Origin: an uncultured Collinsella sp.
Lineage (GTDB): Bacteria; Actinomycetota; Coriobacteriia; Coriobacteriales; Coriobacteriaceae
Direction: 5' to 3'
Assembly (NCBI GenBank): GCA_900542635.1
Contig: UQOJ01000031.1
Location: forward strand, 1-24,308
DNA length: 24,308 nt
Both the position numbers and the translations under genes were made by a program. The notes under the pieces were generated by a model, which was not told where the DNA came from, ran no database searches, and worked only from the letters and a program-made list of their open reading frames with translations. Shown here one piece after another: positions 7,452 to 15,124 of the stretch (its first letter is position 1; each line of letters begins with the position of its first letter).

Positions 7452-8993
7452 CTAGATGTTGAGCGCGTGGTAGGTCACATTCGCGCCCGGAGCGTCAACG
7501 GTCACGCCATAGGCCTCGGGATAGATGCGCGTCGAAAACACGAGCGAGCCATCGTTCACAAACACCTCGACCGACGAGACATCGCCAACAATGCGCACGT
7601 TACGAACCTCGTCGACGGGCTCCCAGCGCACGGTGCGACCACAGCCGGCAGAAGCGCGACCCTCATCGGTAAATCGCATCTCAAAGCGCGCGGGCAGCTC
7701 GCCATTGGCGGGCACAAACGCCAGCTTCAGCTCGCCATCAACGGTCGCGGTGAACGCATCGTCGACACCGTCAACAACAACGTCAAAGCAGGTATCGCCG
7801 GAAACCTCCAGCGAGCCCTCCCCCACACGCACCGAGGCATAATGGCGCTCGATCTCACGCGCCGGCTGCTGCAGTACCACGCCGCCGTCACCAGCCGTAA
7901 GCTCGCGCGGCACCGTCATGCAGTGCTGCCAGCCGCACACCACGGTGGGTGCGTTGCCATAGGTCGGCTCATCGGGCATGCCCATCCAGCCGATCAGAAT
8001 GTGGCGACCGTCCTCGGCCGTGAACTCCTGCGGAGCATAGAAGTCAAAACCGGCGTCCCACAGGCGGAACTCGCCCAGCTCATAGGCACCGTCACCACCG
8101 GTAATGTCGCCCGATACAGGCATGTAGCCAGCGGCGTATACGTTGCCGCGGTCCCAACGGCCGCCCTCAAGGCCCTGGGGCGAGAAGGATAGGAACTTCA
8201 CCGGCACACCGTCATCGGCCTTAAGCTCAAGATACCCCGGGCACTCCCACATAAAGCCAAAACGCTCAGGCGTAGACACACGGCTCTCAAGCTCCCAGCT
8301 CAACATATCGGCCGAGCCATACACCAAGATCTCGCCTACATCGCGCCCGGCGCCCTCACCGTGCATGGCGCAAAATCGGCTCTCGACATGCGGCCCGTCC
8401 ACGCGACGACGCGCGCCCAGCACCATGTGGTAACGCCCATCATCATCGCGCCACACCTTGGGATCACGCACGTGGCAGGTCAGATCGTCGGGATAATCCT
8501 CGGACGCCAGCACCACGCGCTTTTGGCTGAACTCCCGACCGGCAAGGCCATCAACGCTCTCCACATAGACGGTATCGGCTCGACGACCGGTATTGACGTA
8601 GTCGTACGTGCCGTCCGCATCGGAAAGCTTAACGTTGCCCGTATAAAGCACGCGAATGCGGCCGTCCTCGGCAAGCGCGGAGCCCGAATACACGCCATGG
8701 CAATCGAACGGCTCGTCGGGCAGCAGCGGGGCGCCAACGTAGTCCCACGTCATAAGGTCGCGACTCGTCGCATGGCCCCAGGCTTTAACGCCACCCTCGA
8801 CATCAAACGGCGCATACTGAAAATAGGCGTGGAACACGCCGTCCGCCTGGCAAAGACCGTTGGGGTCGTTGAGCCATCCCGCCGGCGGCATAATGTGGAA
8901 GCGCTGGCCATACGCGCCATGACCGCACTCAGAGGCGGCGGCGTCAACAGCGGCAACCAGCTTTGCAAGGTCGCGGCCAAGTGCATTAGACAT
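7452..8993 (-). CDS. scrB: GH32 sucrose-6-phosphate hydrolase (beta-fructofuranosidase)
   Basis: Hydrolyses the beta-fructosyl bond of sucrose 6-phosphate delivered by the PTS, giving glucose 6-phosphate and fructose. The 513-residue protein has a GH32 five-bladed propeller followed by a beta-sandwich. Catalytic motifs are WLNDPNG at residues 40-46 (nucleophile Asp43), RDPK at 176-179 (transition-state stabiliser Asp177) and ECPG at 250-253 (acid/base Glu250). No signal peptide is seen, which fits a cytoplasmic phosphorylated substrate. It lies downstream of the PTS EIIBC gene on the same strand. Action on other fructosides cannot be excluded. The start ATG at 8991-8993 has a modest AGGA site. 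Confidence 0.93.
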   Translation of the reverse strand: MSNALGRDLAKLVAAVDAAASECGHGAYGQRFHIMPPAGWLNDPNGLCQADGVFHAYFQYAPFDVEGGVKAWGHATSRDLMTWDYVGAPLLPDEPFDCHGVYSGSALAEDGRIRVLYTGNVKLSDADGTYDYVNTGRRADTVYVESVDGLAGREFSQKRVVLASEDYPDDLTCHVRDPKVWRDDDGRYHMVLGARRRVDGPHVESRFCAMHGEGAGRDVGEILVYGSADMLSWELESRVSTPERFGFMWECPGYLELKADDGVPVKFLSFSPQGLEGGRWDRGNVYAAGYMPVSGDITGGDGAYELGEFRLWDAGFDFYAPQEFTAEDGRHILIGWMGMPDEPTYGNAPTVVCGWQHCMTVPRELTAGDGGVVLQQPAREIERHYASVRVGEGSLEVSGDTCFDVVVDGVDDAFTATVDGELKLAFVPANGELPARFEMRFTDEGRASAGCGRTVRWEPVDEVRNVRIVGDVSSVEVFVNDGSLVFSTRIYPEAYGVTVDAPGANVTYHALNI

Positions 8994-9055
8994 ATCAAAG
9001 TCCTAACGGATCGAAAGTAACAAGGCGCCAGAGGTCGGCACCAGATACGGGAAAC

Positions 9056-9080
9056 GCCCGCGAGCATACAACCCGCGGGC
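9056..9080. other. Intercistronic stem-loop between PTS and GH32 genes
   Basis: A 7-bp GC stem (GCCCGCG/CGCGGGC) around an 11-base loop lies in the 106-bp gap between the two genes. On the minus strand it is followed only by GTTTCCC, so it is a weak terminator at best. It could lower GH32 expression relative to the transporter or stabilise the upstream mRNA end. Confidence 0.5.
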
Positions 9081-9099
9081 ACCCCTCAATCAAAAGCTC

Positions 9100-10500
9100 T
9101 TAGGCCTGCTCAGAAGCCTTGGGCTCGTCCTTGTACAGGACAAACGAGATAGCAAAGGACACGACCGCGGCAACCGCGAACATGATCGCGTACTGCACGG
9201 GTTGGGCCAGGCACAGCAGGATACCGAAGATACCGGTAACGCCCGTGCCGGAGGCAGCCAGCGAAGTGAGCGCGCAGACCAGGGCACCGCAACCGCCGCC
9301 GATGCAGCCGGCGATGAAGGGCTTAAAGAAGCGCAGGTTCACACCAAAGATGGCAGGCTCGGTAATGCCCATGAAGGCGGACAGGGCCGAAGGAAGTGCT
9401 AGGCCCTTGATCTTGGCATCGCGGGTCTTAAAGGCAACGGCGAGGGCGGCGCCGCCCTGAGCGATGTTGGCGGCACTGGCGATGGGCAGCCAATAGGTCA
9501 CGCCGTACTGAGCAAGCTGGCCCAGATCGATGGCGGTGTACATCTGGTGAATACCGGTAACGACCGTGGGGGCATAGAACAGGCCGACGATAAAGGAACC
9601 GACACCAAAGGGCAGGGTGAGCAGGGCCTGAATCAGACCGAGGACGGCGTTCTCGGCCCAGACAAAGATGGGGCCGACGGCAACGAGGGTCACGAGTACG
9701 GTCACGAACACAGAGACAAGCGGGGTCACAAAGAGGTCGAACATCTCGGGAACGATCTTGTGCAGGCGCTTCTCGAGGAAGGCCAGAATGGCGCAGGCGA
9801 TAACGATGGGGATCACATGGCCCTGATAGCCGACCCACTCAAAGCTGTACACGCCGGGAATGACGGTGACCATGGTCTGCACGCCCTCGGAGGCAACCGT
9901 GTAGGCGCTCTGCAGCGAGGAGTTGATGAATGCGCCACCGACGACAGCACCCAGGTACGGGTTGGCGCCGAAGGCCTTAGCAGCGGAGTAACCAATCAGG
10001 ATCTGCAGGAAGCCAAAGGACGTGCCCGAGACCAGATCGGCGATCTTGTAGATAAAGTTATTGGTATCGAGCGCGATAAAGCCGTTGGAGGCCATAAAGT
10101 TGAGGGCGCTCATGATTCCCAACAGCAGGCCCGAGGCCACGATGGCGGGGATAATGGGGACGAAGATATCGCCGAGCACCTTAATGGCGCGCATAAAGAC
10201 GTTCTGCTGCTGAGCCGCGGCCTCCTTGACCTCGGCCTTGGTGGCAGCCTCGACGCCGCTGAGCGCGATGAACTCGTCGTAGACCTTGTTAACGGTGCCG
10301 GTGCCAAAAATAATCTGGAGCTGGCCCTGAGCCTCAAAGACGCCCTTGGCGCCGTCGATGTTCTCGATAGCCTCCTTGTTAACCTTGCTGTTGTCGGCAA
10401 TCACCAGACGCAGACGCGTAGCGCAGTGCGCGGCAGACACGACGTTGCCGGCGCCTCCGATGTTGTCGAGCACCTCTTGGGCTGATTTGCGGTAGTCCAT
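9100..10500 (-). CDS. scrA: PTS sucrose-specific EIIBC component
   Basis: Membrane permease that imports and phosphorylates sucrose. The 466-residue protein begins with an EIIB domain (about residues 1-85) whose phosphorylated cysteine is Cys26 in SAAHCATRLRLV. A linker follows, then the multi-helix EIIC domain, which includes the conserved GITEPAIFGVNLR substrate-site loop. No EIIA domain is attached, so phosphate must come from a separate EIIA-Glc-type protein, as is usual for sucrose EIIBC. The ATG at 10498-10500 is preferred over a frame 11 codons longer because a GGAGGAAAGGGA region precedes it. Two operator-like palindromes lie 57-96 bp upstream. Sucrose specificity is inferred from the GH32 and LacI neighbours; trehalose is the main alternative. 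Confidence 0.9.
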   Translation of the reverse strand: MDYRKSAQEVLDNIGGAGNVVSAAHCATRLRLVIADNSKVNKEAIENIDGAKGVFEAQGQLQIIFGTGTVNKVYDEFIALSGVEAATKAEVKEAAAQQQNVFMRAIKVLGDIFVPIIPAIVASGLLLGIMSALNFMASNGFIALDTNNFIYKIADLVSGTSFGFLQILIGYSAAKAFGANPYLGAVVGGAFINSSLQSAYTVASEGVQTMVTVIPGVYSFEWVGYQGHVIPIVIACAILAFLEKRLHKIVPEMFDLFVTPLVSVFVTVLVTLVAVGPIFVWAENAVLGLIQALLTLPFGVGSFIVGLFYAPTVVTGIHQMYTAIDLGQLAQYGVTYWLPIASAANIAQGGAALAVAFKTRDAKIKGLALPSALSAFMGITEPAIFGVNLRFFKPFIAGCIGGGCGALVCALTSLAASGTGVTGIFGILLCLAQPVQYAIMFAVAAVVSFAISFVLYKDEPKASEQA

Positions 10501-10556
10501 GATGTCCCTTTCCTCCAACGGGCGCATTTGCACGCGGCCATCTTTGACACTTACAC

Positions 10557-10570
10557 TGTAATCGTTTTCA
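10557..10570. promoter_or_regulatory. LacI-family operator 1 upstream of the PTS gene
   Basis: TGTAATCGTTTTCA, an imperfect palindrome with the central CG typical of LacI/ScrR-type sites. It is repeated identically 26 bp further upstream and resembles the site before the repressor gene. Confidence 0.7.
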
Positions 10571-10582
10571 GTTTCATATGTC

Positions 10583-10596
10583 TGTAATCGTTTTCA
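10583..10596. promoter_or_regulatory. LacI-family operator 2 upstream of the PTS gene
   Basis: Second identical copy of TGTAATCGTTTTCA (15 bp identical including the preceding C). The 26-bp offset is about two and a half helical turns. No convincing -35/-10 pair could be fixed around the two sites. Confidence 0.7.
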
Positions 10597-10684
10597 TATA
10601 GCGGTAAACGGTCGTTTTTTGACGGTGAAAGGTAGTTTTGAGGCAAAAACAGGGGGGTCGGAGGCCGGAAGACGCGCCCAAAGT

Positions 10685-11665
10685 CTAGACATTCATCAGC
10701 TGATGGCCGAGCTTGAGCGTCTTCAAACCGCTCTCCCCCTCCTCGCCATCAAGCGTGTCGAGCAGCATACTGGTGGCCTCGACGCCACTGGTCAGGTAGC
10801 CATAATGCACGGTGGGAATGCCGCCCGTCAGCGCGCGCAAAAACGCGTTGTCGCCAAAACCGCTTACGCGGCGCATGCCCTCGCCCATTCCGCGAACCTC
10901 ATCGATAGCACGCAGCGCGCCCGCCGCCATGGTGTCGGTCGCGCAAGCGATAAACGAAACATCGGGAGCAACAGAAAGCAGTTCACGCGCTGCACCATAG
11001 CCCGAGTCGAGCGTAAACGAGCCCACGCGAATCAAGGCGGCATCGAGCGGGTTGCCCGCGGCGCGTAAGCCGGCCTCAAAACCGCGACGGCGGTCGTAAC
11101 CGGCCGCACGGTCCTCTTCGGTAACGCCAATGTAGGCAATCTTGCCATCGACGCGCCCAGCAAGCGCATGGCCCAGCTCATATGCAGCCTCGTAATCGTC
11201 ATGGTAGACGCAGGCCGCTCCCTCGACATGCTGGCCGATCAGCACAATGGGCACGCGGCACGACTCAATCGCCCGACGGTGCTCGTCGGTGATCATGGTT
11301 GCCACCAACACAATGCCATCGACCGGGTGGTTTTGGAATAAATCGAGGTATTCGAGCTCGCGATCGGCCGCGTTGTCGGTGTTGGCAAGCAGCATCTGGT
11401 AGCCACGACGACCGAGCACCTGGCCAATGCCGGCGGTAATGCGGCTCACGGATTCCGAGTTGATCTTGGGCACGATGACGCCGATGAGCTTGGTGGAGCC
11501 GGTGCGCAGCGCACGAGCCTGACTGGACCGCACGTATCCGGTCAGCTCAATCGCCTGTTTAATGCGCTCAGCCTTGTCCACCGAGATATATCCACCGTTG
11601 AGGTAGCGCGAGACGGCGGCGCTCGAAACGCCAGCCAACTCGGCCACATCTTTCATCTTTACCAC
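10685..11665 (-). CDS. scrR: LacI-family transcriptional repressor of the sucrose genes
   Basis: The N-terminal LacI helix-turn-helix is MKDVAELAGVSSAAVSRYLN, followed by the hinge region (SQARALRTGSTKLIGVIVPK) and a periplasmic-binding-protein-like effector domain to the C-terminus (LANTDNAADRELEYLDLF, VDGIVLVATM, VPIVLIGQ, GFGDNAF). I choose GTG 11663-11665 because AGGGG lies five bases upstream; the frame could begin 11 codons earlier, but those codons run into the operator at 11681-11694. It lies directly before the PTS and GH32 genes. The matching palindromes before both transcription units suggest autoregulation and local control, with a sugar or sugar phosphate as inducer. The gene name is by context. 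Confidence 0.88.
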   Translation of the reverse strand: MVKMKDVAELAGVSSAAVSRYLNGGYISVDKAERIKQAIELTGYVRSSQARALRTGSTKLIGVIVPKINSESVSRITAGIGQVLGRRGYQMLLANTDNAADRELEYLDLFQNHPVDGIVLVATMITDEHRRAIESCRVPIVLIGQHVEGAACVYHDDYEAAYELGHALAGRVDGKIAYIGVTEEDRAAGYDRRRGFEAGLRAAGNPLDAALIRVGSFTLDSGYGAARELLSVAPDVSFIACATDTMAAGALRAIDEVRGMGEGMRRVSGFGDNAFLRALTGGIPTVHYGYLTSGVEATSMLLDTLDGEEGESGLKTLKLGHQLMNV

Positions 11666-11680
11666 GAGCACCCCTGTCAT

Positions 11681-11694
11681 TGAAATCGCTTTCA
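11681..11694. promoter_or_regulatory. Operator-like palindrome at the repressor gene promoter
   Basis: TGAAATCGCTTTCA, with arms TGAAA/TTTCA, 16 bp before the predicted repressor start codon. It shares the T-n-A-A-TCG-n-TTTCA pattern with the two sites upstream of the PTS gene, which points to autoregulation. A catabolite-repression (cre-like) site is an alternative reading. Confidence 0.65.
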
Positions 11695-11712
11695 CCATGA
11701 TACCTGTTCGTT

Positions 11713-11837
11713 CCGGCGTTCTAACGAACGCCGGACTGCTCGACGCTGCGCGGGCATCTGCCGGGCGATCTGCCGCTCAAACCGTCGCTCGCGTACATGA
11801 AGTACGCGTCGCTCCTCTTTCGTGGCACCTCGCCACG
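11713..11837. other. Non-coding stretch with three stem-loops downstream of the pel-type operon
   Basis: Between the DUF4956 stop codon and the repressor operator no convincing gene is seen. Three perfect hairpins lie in it: 11713-11721/11726-11734 (CCGGCGTTC), 11790-11796/11802-11808 (CGCGTAC) and 11821-11826/11832-11837 (CGTGGC). None is followed by a T run on either strand, so a standard intrinsic terminator for the eight-gene operon was not found. They may act in 3'-end protection or Rho-type termination. Confidence 0.5.
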
Positions 11838-11907
11838 GCAGCTACCCGCTCGCTGACGTATGCTCGACCAGAAGCGCCCCTCTTTGAACAATCTGCTCGC
11901 TAGGGTT

Positions 11908-12573
11908 CTAGCCGTGATATTCGCCGTTGTATTGGATCAACGTCAGGTCCTCTACCCCATCGAGTACACGAATGGCGTCGGCATAGGGCATGTCAACGCC
12001 GTCCGAGAAGAGCTCGACGGCCATCTCGACTTTGTCGCCGCGCATCGTCTTAGACTTGACGGTGAACTTGGTGCGCCCAAACGCGCGCACGATATCGTCG
12101 CCGGTGGTCTGGCCCGTGTAGTGGATGACCATCATGTACACGCGCGCCTTGTCCTGGTGGCTCGCAAAGCCGGCGATCATCACCACGATCACCACTGCCG
12201 TAAGCCCCACGAGCGCATACATGCCGGCGCCTGCCGTAATGCCCGTGGTAATGGCCCAAAACAGATACAGCAGGTCGAGCGGGTCCTTGACCGCCGTACG
12301 GTAGCGGACGATGGACAGAGCACCGACCATACCGAGCGAGATGACCACGTTGGTCGAGATCGCGAGCGTGACCATGCAGGTGAGCACGCACATGCCCACG
12401 AGCGTCACGGCAAAGCTACGCGAATACACCACGCCGGTAAAAAAGCGCTTGTACACGTAATAGATCAGGATACCCATGGCGAGCGCCACGAGCAGCGAAA
12501 GGCCAATCTTGGCAGGGTCGACCTGACCGAACGCCTCCAAGACGGAGTTCTTAAAAAAGTCCCTGGTGCTCAT
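11908..12573 (-). CDS. DUF4956 membrane protein
   Basis: A 221-residue protein of the DUF4956 family, function unestablished. It has three to four hydrophobic segments: about residues 22-42, 52-75 with VTLVGMCVLTCMVTLAIST, a conserved ISLGMVGALSIVRYRTAVKD loop, and about 104-140. A soluble C-terminal alpha/beta domain follows (KVEMAVELFSDG). Known context: DUF4956 genes frequently accompany VTC-domain and CotH genes, as here. It is the last gene of the eight-gene operon and starts 3 bp after the VTC gene stop codon. I infer a membrane partner for the VTC protein, perhaps in polymer translocation. That role is not shown by the sequence. Confidence 0.85.
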   Translation of the reverse strand: MSTRDFFKNSVLEAFGQVDPAKIGLSLLVALAMGILIYYVYKRFFTGVVYSRSFAVTLVGMCVLTCMVTLAISTNVVISLGMVGALSIVRYRTAVKDPLDLLYLFWAITTGITAGAGMYALVGLTAVVIVVMIAGFASHQDKARVYMMVIHYTGQTTGDDIVRAFGRTKFTVKSKTMRGDKVEMAVELFSDGVDMPYADAIRVLDGVEDLTLIQYNGEYHG

Positions 12574-12576
12574 GGT

Positions 12577-13368
12577 CTAAATATCCCCTCGGTTCCCAAA
12601 ATCCGATTCCCAGTAATTAAATCCGCGCAGGTAGGCGGTCTTGTCATAACACAGGCAGTACTTAGAGACCGCCGTGAGTTCGGCCGCGCCCGGCGGCACC
12701 ATATCGCGCACCAGCTGCGGGCAAAACTCCGTAAACTTGACCTCCATCACCAGCTTACCGGGCTCCAGGACCGGCAACGCGGGCAGCGTCACGTCAAAGA
12801 TATCGAAGCTTCCCACCGCGGCACGCACATTCATGTCAAACGTAATGCGCACGGTGCCCTCGTCCATCACCCACGGCTCGCGCTCGTAGTCCACAATGGT
12901 CCGTGGGCGCATCATGTTGCAGATGCACTCGATGTAGAACTCGCGACAGAGCGGATAAGGGCTCCTCAGCAAAAAGCCGTAGTCGCCAGCCAGAATCTGC
13001 TCAAACTCGCCACGTGTGAGCGGCGCGTCCTCCTTATAGATCCAGCTACCGTACTTCTTTTTGCGCTCGAGCTTAATCACCTTGTCGCTGCCGTTATAGA
13101 TGCGTACGCGATACTTTTTGCGCATGAGAATGCCGGCGTCTTTTTCCTCGTAGGCCGAGTTGCAGTAGTCGTCAAAATACAGGCTGCGAATGGTGTAACC
13201 GCCCGCCCGCGCATGTTTGTCTAGCTTAAATACAGGCGCCATGCGACAGGCAAGCGCGGCGTGCTCGCCCTCGTTAATGAGATATTTGAGCTCGTGGCGG
13301 TAACGCTCCTGCGTGGCACGCACAGGCGGTGCCGCCAGGCGCTCAAGCAGCGCGCTAGCCCTCCTCAT
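12577..13368 (-). CDS. VTC-domain protein, putative polyphosphate polymerase
   Basis: A 263-residue single-domain member of the VTC family, related to the catalytic domain of yeast Vtc4, which makes polyphosphate from ATP inside a tunnel lined by basic residues. Basic and acidic tunnel-type motifs are visible in order: RHELKYLI, IRSLYFDD, KYRVRIYN, KLERKKKYGSW, REPWVMDEGTVRITFD, KLVMEVKFTEF and SKYCLC. No membrane segment is seen, so it is cytoplasmic and probably membrane-associated through its DUF4956 neighbour. The ATG at 13366-13368 has GGAGG upstream and overlaps the end of the CotH gene by 14 bp, so translation is likely coupled. Whether it makes polyphosphate or another nucleotide-derived product here is unknown. 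Confidence 0.88.
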   Translation of the reverse strand: MRRASALLERLAAPPVRATQERYRHELKYLINEGEHAALACRMAPVFKLDKHARAGGYTIRSLYFDDYCNSAYEEKDAGILMRKKYRVRIYNGSDKVIKLERKKKYGSWIYKEDAPLTRGEFEQILAGDYGFLLRSPYPLCREFYIECICNMMRPRTIVDYEREPWVMDEGTVRITFDMNVRAAVGSFDIFDVTLPALPVLEPGKLVMEVKFTEFCPQLVRDMVPPGAAELTAVSKYCLCYDKTAYLRGFNYWESDFGNRGDI

Positions 13369-15124
13369 ACGTATCCTCCACGACCTTACCGCCGTCTTGC
13401 ACGTAAAAACACTTCATGCCGTAGTGCTTGCCGTCGTCGGTCACATAGTAGTCAAACGCATCTTGCGTATAGCCGTCGGAGTTGGTGGCACGCACGCGCA
13501 CAAAATACTGGCCGGTATCGGGCGCATCGCAGGTCACCTCGGGAAGCAGCACATCCTCGGCCTTAAAGACCACGTCGCTTATGGCATAGTCGCGCGCAAG
13601 CTCAACGGTGTAGCGAATGTCGCGCGCCTCAAAATCGTAGGACGCATCCCAGTTAATGCGCAGCTTGCCGTTATCGATCTGCGGCACGCCGATGTAGAAA
13701 GGCATGGGCTTTTTAAAACTCTCGCGAAAGCTCTTGTAGTTCTCCTCGATCTCGGAGGGAATCGCCGCGGCGATCTGCTCATATTGGTCCTTGGTGACAG
13801 GCAGATTATCGATATCGGGCGAAGCAAAGACTAGCGATTCGGTAACCTCGCGATAATGCTTGATCATCTTGGTCAGGCGCGTCTCGGTCAAATACGTACG
13901 CAGGTCCTTGACGGCGCGATCGAGCTCACCGCGGAACGCCTTGCTGCGCAACGCGCGGTTAAACAGCACGTTGCCCCAGTAGTTGCTTGCGCCGCGCTCC
14001 CAGCTCGCGTAGTCCGAAAACCCGGTAAGAGAAAGTTCCAGCTTGCGCAGCATGCCGTCGTTGTCCCAATCCAAAAAGTACCAGGTATTTGAGTTGAGCG
14101 GGCTGTACAGATAACAGTTGCGGTTCTGCGTATCGCAGTTGCCCGTAAGGATCTGAAACGCCAGCCAATAGACCAGGTTCTCGGTATCAAAGTAGGTGTC
14201 GAGCACGTTATCTATCTTTTGCGATTCGTCGTTGAGCGCATCGAGCATCTCGATGAGCTTGGTGTGGTCCGTATCGCCCTTAATCTCGAGCATGCCCTCA
14301 AAGTTTGCCTGGTTATAGTCGGGATCATCGGCAAGCTTAATGGTGTCCTCGTAGCGATGGAAATCAAAGCTGTTCACCTTGTACAGGTGCCCGCTCTTAT
14401 CCAAGCCGTGCGCCTTAAGCGCCGTCTTATTGAGCTGCTCCACCTGCGTAAACAGGCCGTAGTCCTCAAAGGTATCGTTGGACTTTTCGGTCTGGTCGCA
14501 CACCCACAGATGCACAAACTGCGTGCGCAGGCCCATCATCTGGGGAATCCCGCGGATAAGGTCATAGGCCATCTTGTTGCGAAAACGCATACCCTCGCCC
14601 ATGTGCTTGTTGAGCGCAATCGCGCGCTGTTGGCGCCAGGTACCCTTGCCCTTTTTGAGCTCCACCTTGTAATTCTTTTGCGAGTTCATGCTCGACGTCT
14701 GGCCGCGCACCTGCACGGTAGCATTGGGCGCTTCCTCGCCATAACCAACCTCGCCGGCCACCGGGCCGTCTTCGTCGCCCGCCTGCAAAAGCCCCATTAC
14801 CTGATAGCGCGTCACGCCCATGTCGGCGTAGTCATACACCGAGTACGTATTGATCTCGGCCCAGCTATGATCGGTGTTCTCGGAGCTGTTACCGCGCGAG
14901 ACCGTCAGGTACATGGTCACAATGCCCGAGTCGTCGTAGACCTCGTACAGCTCGTCCTTATCGCGAAGGTGCTTGGTCTCGCCCGAGGCCTCAGCCTTTT
15001 TAATCTTGTCCTGCTTTTTGACCTTTTTGGTCGAGGATTCGTCCTGAGACGAGCAGCCCGAAAGCAACAGCGCACCGGCAGCCGCCTCGATCAGGCAGCG
15101 GCGAGACATCAACTTATCGATCAT
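13355..15124 (-). CDS. CotH-kinase-family lipoprotein with C-terminal Fn3-like domain
   Basis: A 589-residue secreted lipoprotein. A signal peptide after MSRRC ends in the lipobox LLLSGC (lipidated Cys24), followed by a Ser/Lys-rich linker. The CotH domain (about 60-430) shows RGQTSSMNSQKNYKVELKKG, a YGLFTQVEQLNK segment and the metal/nucleotide-site motif FLDWDNDGML. An Fn3-like module follows (about 470-580, GKLRINWDASYD to YFVRVRATNSDG). CotH is an atypical protein kinase in Bacillus spores. Here it would act outside the membrane, so an external ATP or polyphosphate donor would be needed. The ATG at 15122-15124 overlaps the PelG gene by 11 bp and has GGGGAGG upstream. Confidence 0.88.
   Translation of the reverse strand: MIDKLMSRRCLIEAAAGALLLSGCSSQDESSTKKVKKQDKIKKAEASGETKHLRDKDELYEVYDDSGIVTMYLTVSRGNSSENTDHSWAEINTYSVYDYADMGVTRYQVMGLLQAGDEDGPVAGEVGYGEEAPNATVQVRGQTSSMNSQKNYKVELKKGKGTWRQQRAIALNKHMGEGMRFRNKMAYDLIRGIPQMMGLRTQFVHLWVCDQTEKSNDTFEDYGLFTQVEQLNKTALKAHGLDKSGHLYKVNSFDFHRYEDTIKLADDPDYNQANFEGMLEIKGDTDHTKLIEMLDALNDESQKIDNVLDTYFDTENLVYWLAFQILTGNCDTQNRNCYLYSPLNSNTWYFLDWDNDGMLRKLELSLTGFSDYASWERGASNYWGNVLFNRALRSKAFRGELDRAVKDLRTYLTETRLTKMIKHYREVTESLVFASPDIDNLPVTKDQYEQIAAAIPSEIEENYKSFRESFKKPMPFYIGVPQIDNGKLRINWDASYDFEARDIRYTVELARDYAISDVVFKAEDVLLPEVTCDAPDTGQYFVRVRATNSDGYTQDAFDYYVTDDGKHYGMKCFYVQDGGKVVEDTYEEG

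Noticed and set aside
11697..11903. 68-residue plus-strand small protein
   Set aside because: Its start lies beside the repressor operator, it has no ribosome binding site, and the stretch is dominated by hairpins that force the codon pattern.
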